64,000 bases of DNA from Vibrio renipiscarius (GTDB lineage Bacteria > Pseudomonadota > Gammaproteobacteria > Enterobacterales > Vibrionaceae): positions 868,001 to 932,000 of the forward strand of contig NZ_JTKH01000024.1 in NCBI RefSeq assembly GCF_000827885.1. The letters run 5' to 3'. A program made the translations under genes and the position numbers. The notes under the pieces are model-generated. The model was not told the origin of the DNA. It saw only the letters and a list, made by a program, of their open reading frames with translations, and did no database searches. This document shows, piece after piece, positions 45,579 through 54,470 of this stretch (its first letter is position 1; each line of letters starts with the position of its first letter).

Positions 45579-46762
45579 ATCGAAAGCAAATACTTCGCCT
45601 CTTATTTGGGCTTTTTTTGAGTAAAGCAAGCTATGCAGTTGTATTGCCAGATCCTCCTGAGCTCAGTGCTAAGGGCTATATACTGATGGATTTTAATTCT
45701 GGTTATGTTCTTGCGGGAAATAATGTGGATCTAAAACTTGCGCCTGCAAGCCTTACTAAGTTGATGACTGCGTATGTTGTCGGTCAAGAGATGAATTCAG
45801 GTCGTTTGTTATGGAATAGCCGAGTTGATGTGAGTCAAAAAGCGTGGTCTGCAAACTTCCCTGACTCATCCAAAATGTTTATCAAGCCTGGCGATAAAGT
45901 GACGGTAAGAGAGTTAATGCTAGGTTTGATTGTGCAATCAGGGAATGATGCGGCGGTTGCATTGGCTGAGCATGTCGCGGGTGATGAGGTGGCATTTGTG
46001 AGCTTAATGAATGGTTGGGCTCAGTCTCTAGGTATGGAAAATACTCAATTTATTAATGCGCATGGTTTGGATGGCGAAGATATAGCCACGACACCAAAGG
46101 ATATGGCGCTTTTAATGAGGGCTATTATTCAGGATGTCCCAGAAGTTTATGAATTGTATAAGGAGCGTAGCTTCACTTGGAGTGATATTGAACAATATAA
46201 CCGTAACAAACTTCTTTGGGATAGGTCGCTTGATGTCGACGGTGGAAAAACAGGATACACCGAAAATGCAGGTTATAGCTTAGTTGCCTCTGCATTGGAG
46301 GGAAAGATGAGATTCATTTCAGTTGTAATGGGAACATCCAGCCCACAGAAGCGAGCCGATGAATCTAAGCAACTGTTAAGTTATGGTTTTCGCTTTTTTG
46401 ACACGTTACTTGTGGCGGAAAAATCAAAAGAAATATATCAAGCAAGGATATGGAAAGGAGAATCCGATAATTTGTCGGTGACCGTAGACAATAATATTTA
46501 TTTGACTCTTCCACGATCGAAAAGCAGCAAATTAATACAAGAAATCGAGTTAAATGAGAAAATTATAGCCCCAGTAGCGAAAGGTGAAGTTGTTGGGAGA
46601 GTGATTTGGAGCCTTGATGGTGAGCCGGTAAAAGTTGTTGATGCAGTGAGTGCCAATGAGATAGGTGAAGGTTCGGTATTTAAGCGGTTTAAAGATAGCC
46701 TAATCGTCTGGATGAGTTCTCTTTTGAACGATTTTCGTAATATGTTCGGAGGGGGGGCATGA
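45575..46762 (+). CDS. D-alanyl-D-alanine carboxypeptidase (PBP5/DacA-like)
   Basis: A serine DD-carboxypeptidase that removes the terminal D-Ala of peptidoglycan stem peptides in the periplasm. The 395 residues include a signal peptide (1-21, ending SYA), SLTK (59-62) with the active serine, SGN (122-124) and KTG (225-227), and a C-terminal PBP5-type beta domain with an amphipathic tail. All motifs are intact. It starts inside the murE2 stop (ATGA overlap) and ends inside the MFS start, so expression is coupled. Confidence 0.9.
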   Translation: MNRKQILRLLFGLFLSKASYAVVLPDPPELSAKGYILMDFNSGYVLAGNNVDLKLAPASLTKLMTAYVVGQEMNSGRLLWNSRVDVSQKAWSANFPDSSKMFIKPGDKVTVRELMLGLIVQSGNDAAVALAEHVAGDEVAFVSLMNGWAQSLGMENTQFINAHGLDGEDIATTPKDMALLMRAIIQDVPEVYELYKERSFTWSDIEQYNRNKLLWDRSLDVDGGKTGYTENAGYSLVASALEGKMRFISVVMGTSSPQKRADESKQLLSYGFRFFDTLLVAEKSKEIYQARIWKGESDNLSVTVDNNIYLTLPRSKSSKLIQEIELNEKIIAPVAKGEVVGRVIWSLDGEPVKVVDAVSANEIGEGSVFKRFKDSLIVWMSSLLNDFRNMFGGGA

Positions 46763-47970
46763 TTACTGAAACTGCGCGGGTATCTATGTGGCGAAATAGT
46801 AATTATACCCGTTTACTCTCTGCTCAGGTTATCTCGTTAATTGGTACGGGGATCAGTTCTGTTTGCTTGGCGTTACTCGCATACGATTTAGCTGAAAGCG
46901 ATGCAAGTACCGTATTAAGCTTTGCTTTTGCTATAAAAATGGTGGCATACATAGGTTTAGCCCCCATTTTTTCGGTTATCAGTCGACACTGGAATAAAAA
47001 ATACGCGTTAATTGCGTTAGATGTAATAAGGGCGAGTTTATTTGTCACTCTGCCATTTGTCGATCAACTGTGGCAAGTGTATGTACTAATGTTCGCGATC
47101 AATGCGTGTTCAGCAGCGTTTACGCCGCTATATCAAGCAACCTTGCCAAAAGTTTTGACTGATAAAGAGGATTATACACGGGCTCTTTCTTATAGCCGTA
47201 TCGCTTATGACCTAGAGCAGATTTTAAGTCCGATTATTAGTGCTCTTCTGCTAACGATTATAAGTTTTCGCCATTTGTTTTGGCTTGATGCAATTACTTT
47301 TATTGTTTCAGCTGTTTTGTTAGCTTTTTGCGTTATTCCACCAGATAAATCAATGGGTAATGTAAAAAATAAACGACCATCAATTTTGAATGGATTAACT
47401 GCCTACTTATCTGAGCCTAAATTGCGCTCTCTTTGGTATGCATATTTGGCTGCTGCGGCAGCAAGTGCCATGGTTATCGTTAATACGGTTGTGTATGTGC
47501 ATGATGTATTACACGGAGGGGATACAGAAACCGCTTTGGCCATGTTTTTCGTCGGTTTGGGTTCAATGCTTGTTGCACTTCAGCTACCCAAATGGCTGTC
47601 TAAACATGCTCCTCAGCGCTACCATTTGTGGGGAATGATGTTGATTTTAATCGCATTATATCTCGGGACTTGGCTTCCTAGCTGGGGAGGCTTCGGTTTG
47701 ATGTGCTTTATTCTTGGGATTGGGATGTCGTGTATTCAAACAACGTCGGGTCTCATTATCAATGAAATTGCTCGTGATGGTGATGCGGGAGAGTATTTCG
47801 CTGCACACTTTTCACTGACTCATTTATGGTGGTTATTTACCTACCTTGCTGCGGGGATATCTGCGAGCTGGTTTGGAATGACGGGGGCGTATTGGGTTAT
47901 GTTCGTTATCGCAGGTGCGGGTGCTGTTTTTTATGTCTCTTCAATAAGGCATCATCACTCAATAGCCTAA
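46759..47970 (+). CDS. MFS transporter of unknown substrate
   Basis: A 403-residue major-facilitator protein with about 12 hydrophobic helices. The N-terminal LLSAQVISLIGTGISSVCLA and central DAITFIVSAVLLAFCVI resemble drug-efflux and siderophore-exporter (EntS-like) members. The gene starts in the dacA-like stop (ATGA) behind a GGAGGGGGGG ribosome site. Co-expression with a Mur-ligase and a carboxypeptidase suggests export of, or resistance to, a cell-wall-related compound, but the substrate cannot be read. Confidence 0.85.
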   Translation: MITETARVSMWRNSNYTRLLSAQVISLIGTGISSVCLALLAYDLAESDASTVLSFAFAIKMVAYIGLAPIFSVISRHWNKKYALIALDVIRASLFVTLPFVDQLWQVYVLMFAINACSAAFTPLYQATLPKVLTDKEDYTRALSYSRIAYDLEQILSPIISALLLTIISFRHLFWLDAITFIVSAVLLAFCVIPPDKSMGNVKNKRPSILNGLTAYLSEPKLRSLWYAYLAAAAASAMVIVNTVVYVHDVLHGGDTETALAMFFVGLGSMLVALQLPKWLSKHAPQRYHLWGMMLILIALYLGTWLPSWGGFGLMCFILGIGMSCIQTTSGLIINEIARDGDAGEYFAAHFSLTHLWWLFTYLAAGISASWFGMTGAYWVMFVIAGAGAVFYVSSIRHHHSIA

Positions 47971-47985
47971 GATGATTGGGGTCTA

Positions 47986-48020
47986 AAACGGTTGTTAACT
48001 AGCTTAACGACCGTTTTTTT
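47986..48020 (+). terminator. Terminator of the murE2-dacA2-MFS operon
   Basis: AAACGGTTGTTAA/TTAACGACCGTTT stem around loop CTAGC, then T7. Confidence 0.9.
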
Positions 48021-48106
48021 GCCTGAGTTTGGGATGTGGTGGCAAAGTATCTACAACTGAGACGCCTTTGTTTGGGGCAAATGTTAAAAACGGGCTATTG
48101 TCGTTT

Positions 48107-48217
48107 CTATCGTTTTTTTACGAGCTGTTTTTCACACCACTTGCTGATTTGCGGTGAGTAAAGAGCAAACACGCTAATAAGCAATGCAATACCAATAATC
48201 GTGAAAAGACCATTCAT
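48107..48217 (-). CDS. 36-residue membrane micro-protein
   Basis: The minus strand reads MNGLFTIIGIALLISVFALY then a polar basic tail (SPQISKWCEKQLVKKR), stop TAG. A ribosome site GAGGGAAT lies 4 bp before the ATG. One transmembrane helix and a basic tail are typical of bacterial small membrane proteins. The function is unknown. Confidence 0.65.
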   Translation of the reverse strand: MNGLFTIIGIALLISVFALYSPQISKWCEKQLVKKR

Positions 48218-48609
48218 AATATTCCCTCAGTTCTTAGACCTCTCTGCTTACGATAGCATAGAATGATCAAAACCGAACGTGCTTCGCAACAACTTGCCAA
48301 TCGCGATTTAGAATGGCCCCCCCCTAAATCGTTTATGGCCATTTTCTATTAATTGCTTTACTCATTTACCTCCTATTCATGAGCTTTTCTTCTACTAAAC
48401 GTTATCCATTATTTAGCATCTATCGCGGGGTAAATGTTATCGATGAGGAAGATATTGATTTTTTGGATTCATTTAGTTGAATTATGTCGTTAAGCTTATG
48501 TTTTTAAGGGTATATTAGAATTGAATTAAAGTGAATTAGACAAAAATGCCGTGTTTAAATAGAGAAATTTTTTGTCTAATAAATGTTATACAAATAAAAG
48601 GAAGTGTCA
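48218..48609. other. Intergenic region with a C-tract palindrome
   Basis: AT-rich except for the palindrome at 48304-48331. It holds the promoter of the AbiC-like gene. No gene is seen. Confidence 0.4.
48304..48331. repeat. Inverted repeat CGATTTAG/CTAAATCG around a C-tract
   Basis: A perfect 8-bp inverted repeat enclosing AATGG followed by a run of 8 C (the last C pairs in the stem). It is neither at a gene end nor followed by T, so it is not a typical terminator. Confidence 0.6.
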
Positions 48610-49470
48610 TTGGACAACAAGGTAAAAACAAAGCTAAAAAATTTAACAGGTGATCAAATGTTCACGTTATTAGCTTGGATCGGTGTAATAGCTACAACAG
48701 CGGTTGTAGCTGCATTGGTATTCTACTTTACCCATTTTTCTGGGGAGCTTAGTAATAAACAGGAAGATTGGGGTACGTTTGGTGATTTTTTAGGTGGCAG
48801 TCTCAACCCTATACTGAGTTTTCTTGGTCTAATTGCTCTGCTATTGACGATAGTCCTACAAAATCGCGAACTAGAAGCTACACGTCAAGAGCTAGCAAGA
48901 TCTGCCGAAGCTCAGATTAACTCTGAGGCTGCATTGAGCCAACAATCTGAAATTTTGGAACAGCAGAGATTCGAATCAACTTTTTTTCAATTGGTTAATT
49001 TGTATAATGAAATTGTAAAATCGATGCAAGTAAACCACTTAAGCAGAAGCATAGAAGGACGTGAATGCTTTTTTATACTTTATAGCCAAAGATATGTAGG
49101 CTCCAGCGGCACAACTCTTGATTATGTATATGATAATTTCTATCGAGAGCATCGGTCTGAGATAGGGCACTACTTTCGTCATGTTTATCAGATAATTAAC
49201 TTTATAGACAAATCAAATATTTCAAATAAAAAGCAATACTCTAACTTTATACGTGCCCAGTTATCGGATTATGAGTTGGTATTACTTTTCATTAATGGGC
49301 TATCAATACATGCTAGAGACAAGATGAAACCACTTATTGAAAAGTATGAATTGTTTGAGCATCTTTCAATTGACCTTTTTGAGTTTGGCGTTGAACGGGC
49401 AAAAGAGTATGAAATATCAGCATTCGGTAAATCGTCTGACATTGAAAATATTCGAAAGTTATTTGTCTAA
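48610..49470 (+). CDS. AbiC-like putative phage abortive-infection protein
   Basis: A 286-residue membrane protein of the putative AbiC type. Two transmembrane helices near the N-terminus (about residues 18-42 and 62-85) flank WGTFGDFLGGSLNPILSFLG, a motif of this family. Then come a coiled region and the conserved RFESTFFQLVNLYNEIV, and a helical C-terminus. The TTG at 48610, 4-8 bp after AAGGAAG, is preferred to the GTG at 48604. A phage-exclusion role is inferred from the family name and not shown here. Confidence 0.72.
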   Translation: MDNKVKTKLKNLTGDQMFTLLAWIGVIATTAVVAALVFYFTHFSGELSNKQEDWGTFGDFLGGSLNPILSFLGLIALLLTIVLQNRELEATRQELARSAEAQINSEAALSQQSEILEQQRFESTFFQLVNLYNEIVKSMQVNHLSRSIEGRECFFILYSQRYVGSSGTTLDYVYDNFYREHRSEIGHYFRHVYQIINFIDKSNISNKKQYSNFIRAQLSDYELVLLFINGLSIHARDKMKPLIEKYELFEHLSIDLFEFGVERAKEYEISAFGKSSDIENIRKLFV

Positions 49471-49651
49471 CAAAGAAGGATTAAGCGCTGCGCAGTCAGC
49501 GTTAAATCCTACACCTGATGCGATGATCGAGCAGGTGTTTAACGGCGGTTTGCGTTGAAAATGTTGCTCTGCGTTATCGATTTGACGGTTGATTTGATGA
49601 CTGTATGGCTCGTGTTTTCAATTTGAGAAGTCTATATCAGGGAGGATATTG

Positions 49652-49861
49652 ATGGATGTTTTGTTCTTAATCGCCGCAATTTTGTCGGCGCTAAACTTGT
49701 TACACGCTGTGATATATAAATCTATTTTTTTCGCTGGAGGTTGGATTGACTATTATGAAAACAGGTCACACTTTTGGGCTGGATTTACAGCGTTTTTGCT
49801 CCTTTTATTTTTCTATGGTGGATTCTATTTTGTGATTTTTCCTGATTTTCTAGGCGAGTGA
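49652..49861 (+). CDS. Small two-helix membrane protein
   Basis: A 69-residue protein with two hydrophobic helices (VLFLIAAILSALNLLHAVIY and FTAFLLLLFFYGGFYFVIF). The ATG at 49652 has a strong ribosome site GGGAGG 6 bp upstream. No family is recognised. It is in the same orientation as the AbiC-like gene, with a gap of 180 bp. Confidence 0.65.
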   Translation: MDVLFLIAAILSALNLLHAVIYKSIFFAGGWIDYYENRSHFWAGFTAFLLLLFFYGGFYFVIFPDFLGE

Positions 49862-49922
49862 ATTAGAGTGCTAGCTGTCGGTAAAGAATAATTGCTTCAA
49901 GTTGGTTTAAGCGCGCTTTACG

Positions 49923-49938
49923 CCTTCAAGTTGTTTGG
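49923..49938. repeat. Dispersed Vibrio-type intergenic repeat, copy 2
   Basis: CTTCAAGTTGTTTGGG, identical in 16 bp to the copy at 20531-20546. Confidence 0.6.
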
Positions 49939-50001
49939 GGTTAGAATTAGGCATAAAGTGTTTAAGGCGGATTATGATTTGAGGCGCAAGGAGAGTTTTA
50001 G

Positions 50002-50136
50002 ATGGGAACTATAATAGGCTTGGTCGTTTTAGCGGCGATAGATTGGTATCTTGTTCGCAAAACGGGGCTTCATATACATCAACTCATTTCAAAAAAGTAT
50101 GCAGAGTATTTAGATGGCAAAGAAAATCGTAAATAG
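50002..50136 (+). CDS. 44-residue membrane micro-protein
   Basis: Reads MGTIIGLVVLAAIDWYLVRK then a polar tail ending GKENRK. The ATG is preceded by AAGGAGAG at 6 bp, an excellent ribosome site. One N-terminal transmembrane helix. The function is unknown. Confidence 0.65.
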   Translation: MGTIIGLVVLAAIDWYLVRKTGLHIHQLISKKYAEYLDGKENRK

Positions 50137-50252
50137 AGCCGTTGGCGAGTCTCTTTTTGAGTATTCGGTTGTGAGAGGACGTTGAAGAAGCGAATCGGTG
50201 AAAGGCCATTAAGGGCTTGGCCAATCACCTATCTAACACCTTTGCTCTTTTT

Positions 50253-51662
50253 CTATTGGCGCTTCATATATCGATAAAGTGCAAAAGGAATAATCAGAGT
50301 CACAACAAAGCTGACAGTCAGAATACTTAAGTACGTTGTTGACGCATCCCCTCCGCCTAGCTGCGCTGGTGGGATGAATGAAATACCAAGCGCGAGTACA
50401 GAAATGATCAACCCCGCGACGGAACATAGAAGTTTTACGGTTATACCGCCTGGAATTTCAAACGCACGAGGCAGATCTTTAAACTTTAAAATGACCGCTA
50501 AGTAAGAGATAAAAAATATAATATAGCCAACCAAGTAAATGACGACAGTGAGAGAGATGGCCGTGAAAAAGGAAACATTTGCGCCACTGCTACCGAAGGT
50601 TAAAACGGCGGCCCATATACTGACAATAATGCCCTGCATAATTAAGAAATTCACGGGTACATCATAAGCATTCGTTTCCGCTAACTTTTTAGGCAGTAAT
50701 CCATCCTTACCGGCTTCGAGCATACCCCAAGAGGGGCCAACCACCCATGCAGAAACCTCTGCACACACACCAAAAACAATGAAAACGGCAATAACACGCA
50801 CAATCCAATCCATGTTCTCAAAAAAGTGCGCGAACAGACCTTCAAAACCCTGCACAACACCGATTGATAATCCCAACGATTTTTCAGGTACGACTGCGCC
50901 AATCGCAATACCACCAATGGTATTTAAACAAATCGCTAATAAGACCAGTAAGATAATCGCGATCGGATAGTCGCGCTTAACGTTTTTCATCTCATTGGCA
51001 TGCGTTGCAGACGCTTCAATCCCCGCGTAAGCAAGAATGAAGGAAACAAAGACGACAACCGTATTGAGCTGGCTGAAGTTTGGCACCATTTCGCTCAAGG
51101 ACAAATCCATGTCGCTAATACCACCAGTCGCAAAAAAACCAATCGTTAACGCGAAGAGGACGATAGCAGGTATCGCAATACCCAACACAAAACCATATTT
51201 CGCGATCGTACTGGTGAACTTGGTTCCTTTAAATTGAGATAGAGTCAGCCCCCAGAAAATCACCATAACGCCGATAAAGCGAATGAGGGGATCATCATTC
51301 AGCGCTTCCCACTGAAGTACATAAGAGAGCGCGCCTAAAATAAAGTAAATCATGGTGACGAATCCAACGGTGATTTGAAACCATTGGAAAAAGATGTTTG
51401 CAAATCCCCATTTTTCGCCCAGAGATTTACCCGCCCAAGTATAAACACCGCCTTTATCCCAGCCTTCGATGGTTGCCATTTCTGCTGCGCAAAGTGCAAC
51501 GGGTAGAAACCAGAAGAGACCGGCAATGACCAGGTAAAACACCAAAGAAATACCCGACGATGCAAATGTTGGATACTCATAAACGGTCATAACCATGGTT
51601 GCGGTTAATGCAAAAAAGCCAAAAAGGCTTAAATGTTTACTGCTTGATGCTGCCTTGCTCAT
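50253..51662 (-). CDS. APC-family amino-acid permease (glutamate/GABA antiporter-like)
   Basis: A 469-residue APC-superfamily transporter with 12 predicted transmembrane helices. The N-terminal FALTATMVMTVYEYPTFASSG, ALCAAEMATIEGWDKGGVYTW and YAGIEASATHANEMKN match the glutamate:GABA antiporter branch (YjeM/GadC-like). Uptake or exchange of an amino acid is expected; the substrate is unknown. It is monocistronic. Confidence 0.88.
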   Translation of the reverse strand: MSKAASSSKHLSLFGFFALTATMVMTVYEYPTFASSGISLVFYLVIAGLFWFLPVALCAAEMATIEGWDKGGVYTWAGKSLGEKWGFANIFFQWFQITVGFVTMIYFILGALSYVLQWEALNDDPLIRFIGVMVIFWGLTLSQFKGTKFTSTIAKYGFVLGIAIPAIVLFALTIGFFATGGISDMDLSLSEMVPNFSQLNTVVVFVSFILAYAGIEASATHANEMKNVKRDYPIAIILLVLLAICLNTIGGIAIGAVVPEKSLGLSIGVVQGFEGLFAHFFENMDWIVRVIAVFIVFGVCAEVSAWVVGPSWGMLEAGKDGLLPKKLAETNAYDVPVNFLIMQGIIVSIWAAVLTFGSSGANVSFFTAISLTVVIYLVGYIIFFISYLAVILKFKDLPRAFEIPGGITVKLLCSVAGLIISVLALGISFIPPAQLGGGDASTTYLSILTVSFVVTLIIPFALYRYMKRQ

Positions 51663-51971
51663 GATTCAATGCCCCTCATTTTCCTTTCGATGGTCAACGC
51701 TTTTGACGTTTTGCAAAAAGTGTAGCTTAGATTTCACTCGCAAGGCTGAGTGTTTATATTGATGAATATGTTCGTCACTTGAGGTGTCGCGCATTGAATC
51801 ATCGAAAATAGAATGAAGAGGGATTTTTTGAATCAGAAGTGATGGTATGAAAACGAAAGAAGGGGGCAGAACGGAATAAAAGGCGTTATTAAAAAGGCTA
51901 TATAGCAGCAGATAAGTAAGTGGGCAGTTATTGAATGATGCATTCAAAGGGCATTATTTTTTGATTAATGA

Positions 51972-52004
51972 GTGATGTTCTTATCAAAAGAGTAAGAACA
52001 TCAC
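51972..52004. terminator. Hairpin near the micro-protein gene
   Basis: A perfect 12-bp stem GTGATGTTCTTA/TAAGAACATCAC with a 9-nt loop, followed on the plus strand by CTTTTTT. It lies 27 bp downstream of the leftward micro-protein gene; the T-run is on the plus-strand side. Confidence 0.6.
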
Positions 52005-52030
52005 CTTTTTTCAAATCCGTGAAAGGCTGG

Positions 52031-52195
52031 TTACAGAACCCAAGATAGGGTAAGTAACAAAGTAATCGCTGAAGTTGCTAAAAACAGAATAGACAGTGTC
52101 ACAATTTCCTCAAAAACAGAGGCTGGTTGTGTCACGTTGTTTTCTACTTCAGGAGTACTCGCAGTGTCCGATATAGCGATAGAGTTAGCATTCAT
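52031..52195 (-). CDS. 54-residue membrane micro-protein
   Basis: The minus strand reads MNANSIAISDTASTPEVENN, then a soluble stretch and a C-terminal hydrophobic helix (VTLSILFLATSAITLLLTLS, then WVL). The tail-anchored layout is unusual for small bacterial proteins. An AAGG site lies about 9 bp upstream of the ATG. Function unknown. Confidence 0.6.
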   Translation of the reverse strand: MNANSIAISDTASTPEVENNVTQPASVFEEIVTLSILFLATSAITLLLTLSWVL

Positions 52196-52537
52196 AGTCG
52201 TATACCTTAATGTTCATCATTTCCAAAAGACGTGCAAAGTCTACTCTTTTTGTGATGAACTTCAAATAATTAAATGAAAAATTGTCATTTAAATTGAAAT
52301 GCAGAACGTACATTATGACTAAAAATTGGCGTTTACGATGCGGGAGGCCTTGCTATATAAGCGATGTACGTTAAATCATCAGTTTGTAGAAAAATAATCC
52401 TAATATTAAATCTGTGGAGAGGTTATCCACGTAAAAGATTGGCTGGAAACATAAGAATAAAGAAAAGGGATGATGTTTCATTCCAACGTTGTTCGGGCGC
52501 AAGACGAGCAGCGGCACAAGGGAAGCGAGGGAAGGTT

Positions 52538-53245
52538 ATGCAGATTTTGATCGTTGGTGGGAGTGGGGGAATTGGATTCGCGATGGTGCACGAAGTGCTT
52601 AACGCCTTTCCTACGGCTGAGGTGCATGCGACGTACCATCGACATCGTCCTATTTTCCAGAATCGGCGTTTGCAATGGCATGCGCTTGACGTGACTAAGG
52701 AGCCAGAGATTGAAGCGCTGAGCGAGCGATTTATTGAGGTAGATTGGTTGGTCAATTGTGTGGGCATGCTGCATACCTCTGTTAAAGGGCCGGAAAAAAA
52801 TCTCGCCGCGACAGACAGTGAGTTTTTTTTGGCAAATCTTTCCGTCAATACCTTGCCTACCTTAATGCTGGCCAAATATTTCACACCGAAATTAAAACGA
52901 GCAGAAGCCCCTAAACTGGCAACGATTTCCGCCAAAGTGGGCAGTATTGAAGATAACCGCTTGGGCGGTTGGTACAGTTATCGAGCCTCAAAAGCCGCGC
53001 TCAATATGCTGCTAAAAACCATCGCGATAGAATGGCAACGCACACTTAAGCATGGCACGGTCGTCGCTTTGCATCCCGGAACCACGGATACCGCACTCTC
53101 TCAACCTTTTCAGGCGAATGTGCCTGAAGGAAAGCTCTTTGAGCCGACTCGTGTTGCGCGTGATTTGGTTGAGTTACTGAAGACGATGACCCCAAAGCAA
53201 AGTGGGGGATTTCTTGCGTATGATGGCCAGGAATTGCCTTGGTAA
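52538..53245 (+). CDS. SDR-family oxidoreductase (C-factor-like)
   Basis: A 235-residue short-chain dehydrogenase of the C-factor/CsgA group. The ATG at 52538 with GAGGGAAGG upstream is chosen because the NAD(P)-binding GGSGGIG begins 7 residues later; the frame upstream is spurious. Other motifs: NCVGM, the catalytic serine in ISAKVGSI and YSYRASKAALNM with Tyr and Lys. The substrate is unknown. It is monocistronic. Confidence 0.85.
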   Translation: MQILIVGGSGGIGFAMVHEVLNAFPTAEVHATYHRHRPIFQNRRLQWHALDVTKEPEIEALSERFIEVDWLVNCVGMLHTSVKGPEKNLAATDSEFFLANLSVNTLPTLMLAKYFTPKLKRAEAPKLATISAKVGSIEDNRLGGWYSYRASKAALNMLLKTIAIEWQRTLKHGTVVALHPGTTDTALSQPFQANVPEGKLFEPTRVARDLVELLKTMTPKQSGGFLAYDGQELPW

Positions 53246-53340
53246 TGCTAGTGGTGATAGTGGATGTGATCGTTCTGCAATAAACGCATCCCTGTTGACT
53301 CGCCACGCCATGAGCTGCTTAAGGGGGCGTTAAAGCTCTG

Positions 53341-53380
53341 ATGATTATGATGATTATGATGGTTCTGATGGTTCTGATGG
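53341..53380. repeat. Four tandem 9-bp repeats
   Basis: ATGATTATG twice, then ATGGTTCTG twice, and a start of a fifth unit, between the SDR and ApbE stop codons. Confidence 0.85.
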
Positions 53381-53394
53381 TATAGCACGAAAGG

Positions 53395-54366
53395 TTACAA
53401 AGACGCGCGAGGGTAAATGCATTGGCCGTTGTCGATTAAGCCCGACGTGAGATGAATATCGCCTTGTTTTGATATGGCAACGGCTTCGATACCGGTTTGT
53501 TGATTGAGATAAGTGATCGCATGATGAATCGAGGGTAAAAACCCTGCGGTGCTCCAGATTTCCCCATCCGTTGAATGTTCCGAAATGATGGTTAAGCTCG
53601 CGATGTCGGTGACGATTGGCATACCCGTGTGCGCATCAAGCAGGTGATGGTAACGTTGCCCGTTGGCATGAAAGAAACGCTCATTGATGCCAGATGTCAC
53701 CATTGACGCTCCGTTAAGAGGCACTGCTCGGATGATGGTTCCTCGCTCAGCAAGCGGATGCTGAATGCCCACGTTCCATGCTTGATTAGCATTACTTGGA
53801 GAGTGGCCTATGGTGACAACATTTCCGCCCAAACTAATAAACCCCGATTGTACACCAGCATTGATGAGCCTATTTTTCACCTGATCCGCAAAATAGCCTT
53901 TCGCGATAGCGCCGAGGTCAATTTCCATCCCAGGTTGGCTTAAATACACCGAATGGTCGTGGTCATTTAGTTGAATGTTTTTAGGATCAACGTAGGGAAG
54001 CTTGGCGGCAATTTCCTGTTGAGTAGGGATCTTCGCATCGTGAAATCCGATGCGCCACGCTTTTACGAGAGGACCGATAGCGATGTTAAATGGATTTTCT
54101 GCATCTTCACTGATCGCCTTGGCGAGTTTGATCAACTGGAAAAGATCCGGCTGAACCTTCACTGGCATTTTCCCCGCCTGCTGATTGATCATCATGAGCT
54201 CTGAATCGGGTTGGTTTACGGTGAAACGCTGCGAATAGTGTTCAAGTTGCTGGTAAACCTTTTTAATGAGGGCTTCACCGTTTGGGTGGTAAACCACTAC
54301 ATCAATAAACGTTCCCATCATTTGAAATCGAGATTGAGTTTTTGTCATCGTATTACTCTGTGCCAT
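53395..54366 (-). CDS. apbE: FAD:protein FMN transferase (ApbE family), cytoplasmic
   Basis: It attaches FMN covalently to a threonine of FMN-binding domains. The 323 residues have the family motifs MGTFIDVVVY, MEIDLGAIAKGYFADQV and the metal-binding region (ASMVTSGINERFF; HHLLDAHTGMP). There is no signal peptide or lipobox, unlike most ApbE, so it works in the cytoplasm. It lies about 105 bp downstream of the 1004-residue reductase, whose SGAT motif is its likely target. Both are on the minus strand and probably form one operon. Confidence 0.9.
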   Translation of the reverse strand: MAQSNTMTKTQSRFQMMGTFIDVVVYHPNGEALIKKVYQQLEHYSQRFTVNQPDSELMMINQQAGKMPVKVQPDLFQLIKLAKAISEDAENPFNIAIGPLVKAWRIGFHDAKIPTQQEIAAKLPYVDPKNIQLNDHDHSVYLSQPGMEIDLGAIAKGYFADQVKNRLINAGVQSGFISLGGNVVTIGHSPSNANQAWNVGIQHPLAERGTIIRAVPLNGASMVTSGINERFFHANGQRYHHLLDAHTGMPIVTDIASLTIISEHSTDGEIWSTAGFLPSIHHAITYLNQQTGIEAVAISKQGDIHLTSGLIDNGQCIYPRASL

Positions 54367-54470
54367 CGTTCAGATTAAACGTGTTATCGATGGAGGAAAG
54401 CATGTGATCCATGCGCGCCCATCAATGCTAAAAGAGGGAAGCATGGCTTCCCTCAGTCTATTGGTATGAA

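Larger units (their letters stand above)
51663..52537. other. Region between permease and SDR genes with one micro-protein gene
   Basis: The permease promoter lies in the first part. A 93-codon frame at 51666-51947 has no ribosome site and is not accepted. One 54-residue gene (52031-52195) and a hairpin (51972-52004) are annotated separately. Confidence 0.4.

Noticed and set aside
49464..49507. GTCTAAC ... GTTAAAT with a hairpin after the AbiC-like gene, considered as an integron attC site
   Set aside because: The R box pair is not complementary in the right way, the spacing is too short, and no other attC-like sites flank the neighbouring small genes.
51666..51947. 93-codon leftward frame upstream of the permease
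   Set aside because: No ribosome site or recognisable domain; better explained as the permease promoter/leader.
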